Source: Gammaproteobacteria bacterium (GTDB lineage Bacteria; Pseudomonadota; Gammaproteobacteria; SZUA-152). Taken from it: 64,000 nucleotides of DNA. Positions 7,315 through 15,538 of this stretch are shown here, one piece after another; position 1 is the stretch's first letter; each line of letters opens with the position of its first letter. Location of the stretch: contig JAKIUF010000019.1 of assembly GCA_021647705.1 (NCBI GenBank), positions 1 to 64,000 of the forward strand. Direction: 5' to 3'. The translations under genes were made by a program, and so were the position numbers. The notes under the pieces are model-generated. The model had not been told where the DNA came from and did no database searches. It worked only from the letters and a program-made list of their open reading frames with translations.

Positions 7315-8799
7315 TTAATCGGTAGTACCGACACTCGGGGTATCGGTGCTGAGCGGTGGCGCAGGTTTTGCGGCGTGCGGGTCTTCTTTGGGTGCGTCAC
7401 GTAGCGCGAGAACGACACCACCGGGCTGACGTGCCAGGGTGATAACTGCATCGGCCATTTCACGGAAATTTTTTACCAGCAGGGTGTTGTCTGGGTTGTT
7501 GTGATTAAAGACCAAGTGGGTCAACCCTTTGAGCATTGCTAATTGTTCCGGGCCGTTTGCTGCGGCGGGCGGCAAGGGCAGTACATCGGCGCGGACGATC
7601 AGCATGGTGCGTGCTGGCCATTGGCTGGCTGCAAGAAAGTGTTTTTCTGGATCAGCTGCTTCAGGGATTAAGGTTTGGATCAATTCATCTGTGGGTGACA
7701 GCAGGCCACTCTCCAGTCGTATGCCGTGAGCTTTGTCGGCTTGCATGAACAGGGTGGCTAGTACTAACAACACGGTTAGCACCAGCCCACGCTGGCCGAT
7801 AAATCCCGCGTGTTTTCCCAGTGCCAGATTGGCACGAATCAGCAGTGGGGTGCCGCAATACAAAATAATGATCAGGGCGATAAAGGCCCAGTTGATATCG
7901 GCCACCAACAGGCCCAGCAGTAGCCCGAGTAACAGGCAGCTGCCGAATAAGTCGTTCAGCAAACTACGCCCCTGTTTGAATAAGACTACTAACAGTAAAA
8001 CAGCGGCGATGATTCCTGGAATACTGCTGATTTCACTGAGAATATTGGTGTCAGTGCCTTGAAACATGCGGCTTAGTGAAATAATTGGATTTTCCATCCA
8101 TGCCAGAGCGACCCAGCCGGTTTGCATGGTAAGAATAATGCCGGTGGCGATGGCGATGCCGATCCATACCTGTTTTTTCTGTTGGTCAGATTTGGGGTTT
8201 TTATGCCAGTGCCAAGCCAGTGCTAATGGGTAGGCCAGCCCGATGGGGTGCAGGGTAACGGTGATGGCTATCAGCAGGGTTTGTACAAAATACAGGCTGC
8301 TGATGGTGTGTTCAGAGGCACGATATTTGCGATCCAGTATCCAGCCCAGTCCAAAGGCAGCAATGAGGTAAGGGCCGATGCCCATATGGTCAGTGAGCCC
8401 CAGGGTAGCGGGGGAAATAAGCAACAGACCGGTGGCGATTAATGCTGTTTCGTCGCCGTATTGTGCGTCACGTTGGCGGGTCCAGCGGTACAGCAACATG
8501 GCTGCGCCAAAGGCGACCATTAATGAAAAGACCTTGGCGGCGAGGATGCTGCCAGACCAGTACAGGCCCAGGGGGATAAACAACAGTGCACGAAAATCCG
8601 GGCCGCCGTAAGTGGTTACCGGGTTGATCACCTGGTCCACCACTGACCAGTTGAGCAGTAGCGCCATAGCTGCGCCTTCATCCAGTCCGTAGGGGGTGAG
8701 ATTCACCAGACCCAGCCAGAGGATGCTGCCTCCCCAGGCGAACATTAGCAGGTAGGCCCAGACTTTGGATGGGATTTTTTCCAGTAAAGATTCGAACAT
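7315..8799 (-). CDS. GT-C type membrane glycosyltransferase-like protein
   Basis: The 494-residue product has about 10-12 transmembrane helices and a soluble periplasmic C-terminal region (after about residue 360) ending in a Pro/Thr-rich tail. The first extracytoplasmic loop carries LTPYGLDEGAAM, the acidic Asp-Glu pair (about D40-E41) typical of lipid-linked sugar transferases of the ArnT/PMT class. Substrate and acceptor cannot be inferred. It follows the VWA gene by 131 bp in the same operon direction. A TTG start 30 bp upstream is possible. Confidence 0.6.
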   Translation of the reverse strand: MFESLLEKIPSKVWAYLLMFAWGGSILWLGLVNLTPYGLDEGAAMALLLNWSVVDQVINPVTTYGGPDFRALLFIPLGLYWSGSILAAKVFSLMVAFGAAMLLYRWTRQRDAQYGDETALIATGLLLISPATLGLTDHMGIGPYLIAAFGLGWILDRKYRASEHTISSLYFVQTLLIAITVTLHPIGLAYPLALAWHWHKNPKSDQQKKQVWIGIAIATGIILTMQTGWVALAWMENPIISLSRMFQGTDTNILSEISSIPGIIAAVLLLVVLFKQGRSLLNDLFGSCLLLGLLLGLLVADINWAFIALIIILYCGTPLLIRANLALGKHAGFIGQRGLVLTVLLVLATLFMQADKAHGIRLESGLLSPTDELIQTLIPEAADPEKHFLAASQWPARTMLIVRADVLPLPPAAANGPEQLAMLKGLTHLVFNHNNPDNTLLVKNFREMADAVITLARQPGGVVLALRDAPKEDPHAAKPAPPLSTDTPSVGTTD

Positions 8800-8930
8800 C
8801 GAGGTATCTCTGTTGCTTATAACGGACAACCCACAACATTTTTGCTGCGAATGGGTACAAGGGCGGGGATTTTACATGAACTGACAGGAGCAGGAAATTG
8901 TATGCTGTCATATTGGATGATGACGGTTCT

Positions 8931-9713
8931 TTATTTTAGTTCCAGGTGCAGCATTTTACCGCCAGTTTTGTCGGCTAGTTTTTGGTAGTGCCAGTTGGTA
9001 TCCGGGTTGTTGCGACCGATGGGCAGGGTGTACACCGGGCTGGGAATATGAAAATACCGAATACGGTCAGAAGGGGGCTCATCGCCGATCAGTAGGTAGG
9101 CCCCGGGTGCGGGGGCGTGATCAGCAGCGTAGCGAAAGCCATAACCGATGGTCTCGTTGGCTCCGGTAAAGGGTGCGCCTTCCATGAGCCGGTCGAACAT
9201 TTCGCCCATGCTACCCCTGTAGGTATCAGCTTTGCCGTCGGAAAACCAAGTGAGGGCATCAAGTTTTTTGCCGGAGCGGATAACGATGATACGCAGTATT
9301 GGCACCAGAAATTCGCTGACACCATGCATAGAGCCGGTGGCATCGATGAGCAGATGCAGGCTATCTCCAGGCAGGTTACGCAGACCTTTGACGAACACGT
9401 CAAAATCCTTGCGATTGTTGCCCTCGGCTAGCCCGGCCGCTGCCAGCGCTCTTTTCATTTGATTGTCGGTGGAAAGGCCGACGAGGGCATCCATATTGGC
9501 CATCAGGCGTGTGCGCTCAGCCTGAGATTTATCCAGTTTGTCTTGCAGCTCGGCAAGGGCAGTTTTGAGCCGGGGGGCTTGGTATTGCTCGGCCATGCGT
9601 GCGGTGATGAGGATGGTGACCAGTAAAAAAATGAACGTTGCCAACATCAGCAAGGCGATGTCGGAAAACATCTCGTAAATATTGGGTGGCGATGAACGAC
9701 GTTTTCTGCGCAT
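8931..9713 (-). CDS. ExbD/MotB-type anchor fused to a von Willebrand A domain
   Basis: The basic N-terminus (MRRKRRSSPP) is followed by one membrane helix (about 18-38) preceded by Asp18 in FSDIALLMLATF, the position of the ion-conducting Asp in ExbD, TolR and MotB. A helical linker (about 45-95) then leads to a VWA domain (about 115-258) with MIDAS residues Asp124, Thr126 and Ser128 (DATGS), a candidate Thr183 and Asp211. MotB and ExbD relatives normally end in peptidoglycan- or TonB-binding domains, so the metal-dependent adhesion-type domain is unusual. It directly follows the ExbB/MotA-like gene (33 bp). Confidence 0.8.
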   Translation of the reverse strand: MRRKRRSSPPNIYEMFSDIALLMLATFIFLLVTILITARMAEQYQAPRLKTALAELQDKLDKSQAERTRLMANMDALVGLSTDNQMKRALAAAGLAEGNNRKDFDVFVKGLRNLPGDSLHLLIDATGSMHGVSEFLVPILRIIVIRSGKKLDALTWFSDGKADTYRGSMGEMFDRLMEGAPFTGANETIGYGFRYAADHAPAPGAYLLIGDEPPSDRIRYFHIPSPVYTLPIGRNNPDTNWHYQKLADKTGGKMLHLELK

Positions 9714-9746
9714 GTTTGTTTGCGTAAGTTTTGTGTGGCTGGATAC

Positions 9747-10724
9747 TTATTTTTTGCGTTTATCGCCGAACAGATAACCCATTACACCGCGCTCGGCCTG
9801 CCTGAGTTTGATTTCCAGCGCCAGGGACCTTACATGGGCTTCACGTAATCGCACCATTTCCCGCAAATGGTCGATGTCCATGTCCTGTCCGGGCTGCTTT
9901 ACTTCGGTAGCGAATTCACGCATCGCCCCCCGGGTATCAGTGAGCAGCTTTTGCAGACTAGAGATATTACCGCTCATGGTGGCGATTTCGGCATTGATGA
10001 GATGCAGGTCACGCTCCAGCGAAGGTTTGAAATCTGATGAGCAGTAGACTAGACAGGTACGTGTTAATGCATCTTCCAGGCTTGCCACACCGTTTTCGTC
10101 AATATGAGCGAAGATGCGCAACAGCACGCCACCCAACACAGCGCCCAGCAGGGTGGTGTAAAATGCCGTGCCCATGCCGGCCATGGCACCGCGCAGACCT
10201 GCCAGCAGCTGGGTCTGGTCCTGGCCCAGAGCATCCAGTGAGCTGGTAAGGCCCGTCAGGGTCAGGGTCAGTCCTGCAACGGTGCCAATCAGACCCAAAG
10301 TGATTAGCAGGTTACCGATGATTTCCAATGCGTGGGCGATGCGTTGGTAAATGGAAAACTCCACATCGACCAAGGCTTCAATATTGAGTTCGCCATTATT
10401 GTTGACAATAATGCGTAACGAACTGAAAAAGTTGGCTACACAGCCTTTTTTGTCAGCCTGTTCAATGCCCAGCCAGCCATCATGTCTGGCAATGTTTTCC
10501 AATTCGTCTACTTTGATGGATTCCAGGGTAAGCATAATGGTAAGCACAAAACTGGTGGCCACGCCTAATATAAACAGGCCGATGATGGCCCAGGTGATGC
10601 GGCTGGGGTCGTGCTGTACGAAGGTCAGTACCTCGGTGTCCTGATACAGTCCCAGATAGATGACAATAGTTGCAGCTGCCCATATGACCCATAATACCAG
10701 GGCCCGGTATCCTCTCTGCACCAT
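9747..10724 (-). CDS. MotA/TolQ/ExbB-type proton channel protein
   Basis: The 325-residue product has four predicted helices (about 7-27, 43-65, 132-155 and 183-205). The conserved MotA_ExbB core runs through LGLIGTVAGLTLTLTG and LRGAMAGMGTAFYTTLLGAVLGG. A C-terminal cytoplasmic coiled coil (about 230-310) is longer than in ExbB. Family members form pentamers that convert proton or sodium flow into rotation around an ExbD/MotB dimer. The partner here is the VWA-fused anchor just downstream, so the pair should form one stator-like complex. What it drives is unknown. Confidence 0.85.
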   Translation of the reverse strand: MVQRGYRALVLWVIWAAATIVIYLGLYQDTEVLTFVQHDPSRITWAIIGLFILGVATSFVLTIMLTLESIKVDELENIARHDGWLGIEQADKKGCVANFFSSLRIIVNNNGELNIEALVDVEFSIYQRIAHALEIIGNLLITLGLIGTVAGLTLTLTGLTSSLDALGQDQTQLLAGLRGAMAGMGTAFYTTLLGAVLGGVLLRIFAHIDENGVASLEDALTRTCLVYCSSDFKPSLERDLHLINAEIATMSGNISSLQKLLTDTRGAMREFATEVKQPGQDMDIDHLREMVRLREAHVRSLALEIKLRQAERGVMGYLFGDKRKK

Positions 10725-11103
10725 GGCGCGATAAGCTCAATTTCAGTTAGTGAAAAATCTGGCAGGGCGGTTTTATTATCGCGCGTGCCTTGTAGTTTGG
10801 TTTTTGCCACCCGGAGTATGTTGCGGGCTTGGGTGTAAGGTCAACTTGCGCTGATCTGTCGTCACTAATTTTAACTTACTTTTGATTTGTTCTATATGCA
10901 CCGAAACTGTTGCTTTGTCTGATGTTGGTTGCCGATAACCAAATAAAATACTCAGGTAAATCAAGGCCAATTGAGTCTGGTAACTTGAGGGAAACGTGAT
11001 ATATACTGGCCGTCGTTTGCTTGTCCGGTTGTGGGCAACCGTGTTATACATGGCTGAAATTTTAAGCCGTGTTTGTAAATTCTGTCTTGGGAGGGGAATA
11101 AAA
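10725..11103. other. Divergent intergenic region
   Basis: This 379-bp region between the minus-strand ExbB operon and the plus-strand cytochrome block should hold both promoters. A TATACT box at about 11000 is visible, but I find no -35 element at the right spacing. A good Shine-Dalgarno (GGGAGGGG) precedes the micro-protein at 11104. Nothing else is recognised. Confidence 0.4.
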
Positions 11104-11193
11104 ATGGGTGTTGATATGGCAATTTTGCTTGTTTATATCGTCTCGGCCGTCGTGTCGTTTGTTGTTGCGGGCATGATGATGAAAAGAGGTTGA
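11104..11193 (+). CDS. 29-residue single-helix membrane protein
   Basis: The ATG at 11104 sits 8 nt after a strong GGGAGGGG ribosome binding site and opens a 29-codon frame. It is almost entirely one hydrophobic helix (AILLVYIVSAVVSFVVAGMM) with a Lys-Arg-Gly end. The strong start signal and its position at the head of the cytochrome block suggest a real micro-subunit or assembly factor. No family is recognised. Confidence 0.55.
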   Translation: MGVDMAILLVYIVSAVVSFVVAGMMMKRG

Positions 11194-11412
11194 GCAAGCC
11201 TTAAAAATCTTTAGAAAAAAGATCTGGGCATTTTGGTATGCGTTTTGTCACGATAGATTGTGGACGGGTGCATGCGTTAGCGGGGTTTGTTGGAACCGGT
11301 TGAGTAACCAGGTGCTCAGAGGCTTAAGGTCGAGATTAAGAGTGTAAGCCGGGCAAAAAAAGAATTAAATTGCTTATTACGAATTAACAATTGGTTGGGA
11401 GGGAGTGGTCTT

Positions 11413-12138
11413 ATGCATCTCATAACAAAAGTATCAACAGTCGCGACACTGTTTGCCGCATCTGCGGCATTTGCCGCTATTGGAAGTCAGGGTAATATCG
11501 AAAGTGGTAAAAATATTTACATGAACGGCAAGGGTGATGTTCCTGCCTGCAGTAGCTGTCATGGCCAGGATGCTATGGGTGACGACGCTATGGGTACGCC
11601 GCGCTTGGCGGGGCAGGGTTATGTCTTTCTTGTGAAGCAGTTGGAAGATTATGCGACGGATAAGCGTATGGATACCACCATGTACATTATGAACACTAAT
11701 GCCAAGGGATTGAGTGCTCAAGATCGCGTTGATGTGTCTGCTTATGCCGCTAGTTTAAGTAAAGAACTGGTGTCATCGGATATGGCGCAAGTCAAAGAAT
11801 TAGGTAATCCCGTGGGTGTGCGTCATCTGGGTAAAGGAATTGTGATGTATGGCGCAACGAATCGAGGCATTCCTTCCTGTTATTCCTGCCATGGATTTAA
11901 CGGTCGTGGTGCTGCACCGATCTATCCAATGATTGGTGGTCAGAAGTACGTTTATCTTGTCAGTCAGATGAAAAAATGGCGTGATGGTAGTCGTGCCAAT
12001 GATGTAATGGGTCAAATGCAAGCCGTTGCTAAAAACATGACGGATGATGATATTCATAATGTTGCTACGTTCCTAACATCGGCTCCTCGTACCACGATGG
12101 GTAATTCGCGTGTACCAGGAGACTATCCTGAGCATTAA
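11413..12138 (+). CDS. Diheme cytochrome c (c4-like)
   Basis: The 241-residue secreted protein has a signal peptide ending near AFA and two cytochrome c domains of about 90 residues each, with heme motifs CSSCH and CYSCH. Each motif is followed by GQDAMG or GFNGRG and a downstream methionine (MGTPRLAGQ, YPMIGGQKY), as in cytochrome c4. Such proteins carry electrons in the periplasm to cbb3-type oxidases. A terminator follows at 12160. The start at 11413 (MHLITKV) is chosen because a GGGAGGGAG motif lies about 7 nt upstream. Confidence 0.85.
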   Translation: MHLITKVSTVATLFAASAAFAAIGSQGNIESGKNIYMNGKGDVPACSSCHGQDAMGDDAMGTPRLAGQGYVFLVKQLEDYATDKRMDTTMYIMNTNAKGLSAQDRVDVSAYAASLSKELVSSDMAQVKELGNPVGVRHLGKGIVMYGATNRGIPSCYSCHGFNGRGAAPIYPMIGGQKYVYLVSQMKKWRDGSRANDVMGQMQAVAKNMTDDDIHNVATFLTSAPRTTMGNSRVPGDYPEH

Positions 12139-12159
12139 TTCCTGGTGGTAGGTGATTGA

Positions 12160-12196
12160 AGAAAAAGGGGCGGATATTATCCACCCCTTTTTCTTT
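12160..12196 (+). terminator. Rho-independent terminator after the diheme cytochrome
   Basis: AAAAAGGGGCGG and CCACCCCTTTTTC form a stem around GATATTAT, ending in a T-rich tract 22 bp after the stop codon. Confidence 0.8.
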
Positions 12197-12342
12197 GTTG
12201 GTGATTTTCTTATGGGCCGGTTTTTCTGGTAGAATTCCGACCCTGTGGCCGTTTAACGCATAGCTGTCAGACCATGTTAGCTTGCCATAGGCGTTTTCCT
12301 TGGTGCTAAAGTGTATTTTTCCAATGTGGTAACCATTAAATT

Positions 12343-12984
12343 ATGTCGAAAGAAAAACAACCGCTGAAAAGTGGCGAAAAGATTTTGTTTGGGATTGTGG
12401 CCGTGTTTATCGGTTTAGCTGTCATTGCTTATGTGGCGCTGGAAACCTACCGCATGACACGTACTGATCCCTTGTTTGAAAATAAAACACATTATAACTT
12501 TTCCGAAGCGGGGCATCTCGGCTCCCGTTTATTTCGCGAAGCACGCTGTACCGCCTGTCACCGCGCATTACGTAATGGCACCAACATGGGCTTGTCACTG
12601 GATGGTGTTGGCTCGGTGCGCAGCCTGGATTGGCTGGTTGCTTTCTTGGCTGATCCAGAGGCGAATTATGCAAGCAGAACGCTTGATCATGGTCCTAGTC
12701 CCAAAGAAGCAGCTTATGTTTCTGAAATACAGGAAGAAGACCGTTATGCCATCGCGGTGTTTATTTCTGAGCTGAAAGCAGAGCAAGGCTCCTCATCAGC
12801 AGCAATGCCGCCGGAAGGGCGTTCAGATTTCATCGATAATATGGTGGGAGCTTGGGCGCCCGCTGACTGGAAAGAGCGCTTCCAGGATATTCGTACCAAA
12901 GAGGCGCCCGAAGGTGCCTCGCGGGGGAAGCCTCAGTCGGTGTCGCCGGAGACCAATGAATCTGCACCCAGTGCTCAGGAGTAA
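12343..12984 (+). CDS. Membrane-anchored monoheme cytochrome c
   Basis: The 213-residue product has an uncleaved N-terminal helix (about 14-34) and one heme site CTACH in a short cytochrome domain (about 50-150), then a Pro/Ser/Glu-rich tail without hydrophobic segments. It resembles the product at 19591-20079 (shared pattern C-x2-CH, SLDG-GS-R, EW/DWL). It is the first gene of a set running without gaps to 14488. It probably faces the periplasm and feeds or belongs to the oxidase complex. Confidence 0.8.
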   Translation: MSKEKQPLKSGEKILFGIVAVFIGLAVIAYVALETYRMTRTDPLFENKTHYNFSEAGHLGSRLFREARCTACHRALRNGTNMGLSLDGVGSVRSLDWLVAFLADPEANYASRTLDHGPSPKEAAYVSEIQEEDRYAIAVFISELKAEQGSSSAAMPPEGRSDFIDNMVGAWAPADWKERFQDIRTKEAPEGASRGKPQSVSPETNESAPSAQE

Positions 12985-12990
12985 TTATCA

Positions 12991-13530
12991 GTGAATAATA
13001 GTAGTCATCAGGAACCGTGGGAGCAGGACACGGAATACACGCGTTACACTCTGTGGTTTGTTTACGCTTGCATCATTTATAGCCTTATCGGTTTTTCCTG
13101 GGGGGCGTTGATGGGTGGCATTTCCGAATTCCGCCATTTTGTCGATCATCGTTTGCACGGCGACCTGATTGTGCGCGCGCATACGCATATTAATTTGCTG
13201 GGTTGGGTAGAAATGGCGATTTTTGCTGCAGTATATTACATCATCCCCCGTTTAGTGAAGCGCCCTATTTACAGTCTTAAGCTGGTCAAAGTGCATTTTT
13301 GGACGCATAATTTTGGTCTTATCGGCATGGTGGTATTCTTCACGGCAGCGGGTGTGTTGGGTGGGTTAGCTGGTGAGACAGGTACACCAGAGCAGGTTGA
13401 AGCTGTGGTGAAGCCAATGTTGGCTACTATGGGTATTTTTGGCACCATAGTATTGCTGGCAAACTTTATCTGGGCGTACAATCTGTTTCGTACTTGTGCT
13501 GACTGGGAAAAAAATGGGGCTGAGACATGA
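12991..13530 (+). CDS. Stand-alone 4-helix protein matching the CcoN C-terminal third
   Basis: The GTG start gives 179 residues with four helices. Residues 64-104 align without gaps to helices X-XI of the CcoN at 15539: RAHTHINLLGW against VAHAHLALLGF, then AAVYYIIPRL, YSLKLVKVHFW against YSLGLANFHFW. His64 and His66 occupy the positions of the two axial heme ligands of CcoN (H-x-H). A full subunit I has 12 helices; this has four and no Cu ligands. It may bind heme or act as an accessory subunit. The stop overlaps the next ATG. A homologue lies at 28135. Confidence 0.7.
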   Translation: MNNSSHQEPWEQDTEYTRYTLWFVYACIIYSLIGFSWGALMGGISEFRHFVDHRLHGDLIVRAHTHINLLGWVEMAIFAAVYYIIPRLVKRPIYSLKLVKVHFWTHNFGLIGMVVFFTAAGVLGGLAGETGTPEQVEAVVKPMLATMGIFGTIVLLANFIWAYNLFRTCADWEKNGAET

Positions 13531-14030
13531 AAATATGGCGATATTTGAGTATTTTTTTGATGCCGGTGCTTCTGTCCGGCTGTATTGATGACGGCAGTTA
13601 CAAGGTTGGTATGACCGTACCAGATTTGCGGACTAAGACGCTGTCAGATGTTGGTGGAGACCTGAGCCGTATCACCAGCTATCGTTATCCTGACAAGCGC
13701 ATGTATGAATATTCCCTGGATGAAGCTCTAGCAAAAGAGCAGGTGATGGTGTTGACCTTTGCCACTCCGGGGCATTGCACGCAATGCGATAAACATTTGC
13801 AAATGCTCAAAGGCATAATGGACAAGTACGGGGATGAAGTGCTGATTTTGCATATGGATCAATACCAGAACCCTGAAGCCTTTAATGCGCTTGTAGTGAT
13901 TGGAGATCCTTGGACTTACATTGTGGACGGTAAAAAAACCATACGCCTGAAGCGCGCTGGGCGCATGCTTTATAGTGAAGTGGATGCTGTGCTTGTTAGT
14001 CTATTAAAAGAAGAGAAAGCGGCGGGCTAG
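13527..14030 (+). CDS. Thioredoxin-fold lipoprotein with CTQC motif
   Basis: The 167-residue product has a lipobox LLSGC (Cys19) and a thioredoxin-like domain: VMVLTFATPGHCTQCDKHLQML with Cys84 and Cys87, then a VVIGDPWTYIVDGKKTIRLK strand region. The fold and its place inside an oxidase cluster fit a periplasmic thiol reductase or a Cu-delivery/heme-site maturation factor of the SCO/TlpA type. It lacks the distal His of SCO proteins as far as I can see. It starts inside the stop of the preceding gene (ATGA), so the two are probably translated together. Confidence 0.65.
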   Translation: MKIWRYLSIFLMPVLLSGCIDDGSYKVGMTVPDLRTKTLSDVGGDLSRITSYRYPDKRMYEYSLDEALAKEQVMVLTFATPGHCTQCDKHLQMLKGIMDKYGDEVLILHMDQYQNPEAFNALVVIGDPWTYIVDGKKTIRLKRAGRMLYSEVDAVLVSLLKEEKAAG

Positions 14031-14035
14031 CGGGT

Positions 14036-14488
14036 ATGGCAAAGTCTGAAATGTTTGAGTTGTCGAAGGACAGCAAGGGTGTGACTTGGGATGTGTTAAT
14101 GTACGTGCCTACAGTGACTGGATTGGGCATCGGTGCATTGATGTTTTGGTACGACAAAAATCAGGGATTAGCTTACCTGTTATTTTTTCTTTCCTGCTTC
14201 TTTTTTTATCAAGGGGTGCATCGTGTGCTGGGGCGCATGTTAGTGCTTCCGCGCTGCCCTGTTTCGTTAGACGTGTCCAGGCAACGGGTAGCGCTGGGGC
14301 TGCGCAATGGTGAGGTTATCGAGCTGATCAAAAATGTGCGTTATTTTTCAGATCATGCAGGCAAATCGTTTGGTCTTACCGGCATGGATATGATGGGGTC
14401 CAAGCGTCAGTATGTTTTTCATAAAGGACAGTTCGCTGATGATGCCGCTTTTGGCAAAATAGGTGATGCCCTCAAAGTATTTGCCTGA
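14036..14488 (+). CDS. Two-helix membrane protein, unknown
   Basis: The 150-residue product starts 6 bp after the thioredoxin-like gene. It has two adjacent helices (about 22-40 and 44-62) and a soluble C-terminal half rich in beta-strand (RQRVALGLRNGEVIEL, KRQYVFHKGQF) resembling a PH-like membrane domain. No family is recognised. Its position suggests an oxidase accessory role. Confidence 0.6.
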   Translation: MAKSEMFELSKDSKGVTWDVLMYVPTVTGLGIGALMFWYDKNQGLAYLLFFLSCFFFYQGVHRVLGRMLVLPRCPVSLDVSRQRVALGLRNGEVIELIKNVRYFSDHAGKSFGLTGMDMMGSKRQYVFHKGQFADDAAFGKIGDALKVFA

Positions 14489-14506
14489 CAGTCGCAGATA
14501 CTTGCG

Positions 14507-14701
14507 TTAGCGCTGTCTGCGCCGTCGAACAATATCCCACCCCATGAACGTAAGCACAGCCACGCCAATCAGGCAGGCTCCTATGATAATCCATTGTTCG
14601 GTTGTTTCTGAAACCAGTCCACCAATCAGCATGTGTATGGAATAGCCGAGAATAAAAATAGAGCTTACAGCCACAGAGGCGAGAATGATTATTTCTTTCA
14701 T
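14507..14701 (-). CDS. Small two-helix membrane protein
   Basis: From the ATG at 14701 (MKEIIILASV) the frame gives 64 residues with two helices and a terminal RRRRQR, suggesting an inside C-terminus. It is convergent with the preceding gene. A longer 86-residue version would use an upstream codon, but the part before MKEII does not look membrane-like. No family is recognised. Confidence 0.5.
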   Translation of the reverse strand: MKEIIILASVAVSSIFILGYSIHMLIGGLVSETTEQWIIIGACLIGVAVLTFMGWDIVRRRRQR

Positions 14702-15092
14702 TTGAGTATAATTTCGGGTCAAATCTGCGTCGATAGAAGCTAGTTTAACAGAAAATATAAGCCGCACAGAAGCTTACATTTTCATACTGATTAACTTGGG
14801 TATTTGTTTGATTTGCCTATAAAATTGTCACGGTCTTGTTGCGTGCAAAAAGCCATTCTGTTTTTCCTGGCGAAGGCTTGACCCTTGCTATGACATGTGA
14901 CACTCTCTTTCGTCATGATTCTCCGGTTATTATTGCGGGTGAATGTTGAGGAAGGGGGGGACTTCCTAAAAAAAATTAGGCCAAGAGCGCGGGGCGATAG
15001 GAGGCGGACAATGAAGCCTTTTTTTGTTTCCTGCTGTCTCCACCGGCCCTAATAAAATAAAATGTAATGTTGGTTATTTCAGGAGGTGAGGG
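14702..15092. other. Divergent promoter region upstream of the oxidase operon
   Basis: This 391-bp region before the main oxidase operon must hold its promoter. I looked for an FNR/ANR box (TTGAT-N4-ATCAA) and found no good match. A TTGACC at about 14878 has no convincing -10. A strong AGGAGGTGAGG ribosome binding site precedes the gene at 15093. Confidence 0.4.
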
Positions 15093-15350
15093 ATGAAAAG
15101 TCCACTAATGCTTTCTCTTGTTGGGGGAATGCTAACGGGGATGGGTAATGGCAGTGTGTTTGGTGCCGCACTCATGTGTTTTCTTGGTCGCGGTCAGTTT
15201 GATGACTGGGGTGGCTGGGGTAGTCAGGCCTATGACCCTAGCACGTTCACAGGGTTTATCGACTGGGCGATGATTGTCTTTGGTATTGCCTTTTTCATTA
15301 TCCTCAAGGTCGCTGTTGATCGCCATTTGGAAATTGAATCCAAGGCATAG
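15093..15350 (+). CDS. Small two-helix membrane protein heading the cbb3-like operon
   Basis: The 85-residue product has a glycine-rich first helix (about 5-30), a periplasmic loop WGGWGSQAYDPS and a second helix (about 55-75) ending in a charged tail. It has a near-perfect ribosome binding site. It is the first gene of the run 15093-18722 and is probably a structural or assembly subunit. No family is recognised. Confidence 0.6.
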   Translation: MKSPLMLSLVGGMLTGMGNGSVFGAALMCFLGRGQFDDWGGWGSQAYDPSTFTGFIDWAMIVFGIAFFIILKVAVDRHLEIESKA

Positions 15351-15406
15351 CCGGTCTTTTTTATTCTGAATAATTCTTGATTTAATAAATTTAGGGAGGG
15401 GTTGGC

Positions 15407-15499
15407 ATGGCTACCTTTGCAGGAATGATGGGAATTTTGTTAGCACTTAGTTTTATGTGGTTCAGCTGGTTTTTGCTGATGCCGCGCAGTAAAAAGTAA
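15407..15499 (+). CDS. 30-residue single-helix protein (CcoM/CcoQ-like position)
   Basis: A GGGAGGGG ribosome binding site is followed by ATG at 15407 and a 30-codon frame: one helix (GMMGILLALSFMWFSWFLLM) and a basic PRSKK end. Single-helix micro-subunits such as CcoM and CcoQ stabilise cbb3 oxidases, and this lies 39 bp before ccoN. The function is inferred from context only. Confidence 0.55.
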   Translation: MATFAGMMGILLALSFMWFSWFLLMPRSKK

Positions 15500-15538
15500 A
15501 TTTTGGTTGATTCAAAAAAATAACCTGGGAGGGTAAAG

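Noticed and set aside
9117-9462. Plus-strand frames opposite the VWA gene
   Set aside because: They are shadows of a well-supported gene, with no ribosome binding site or protein-like composition.
8931-10724. Zorya anti-phage system (ZorAB)
   Set aside because: The partner carries a VWA domain, not an OmpA-like domain, and no ZorC, ZorD or ZorE gene is adjacent.
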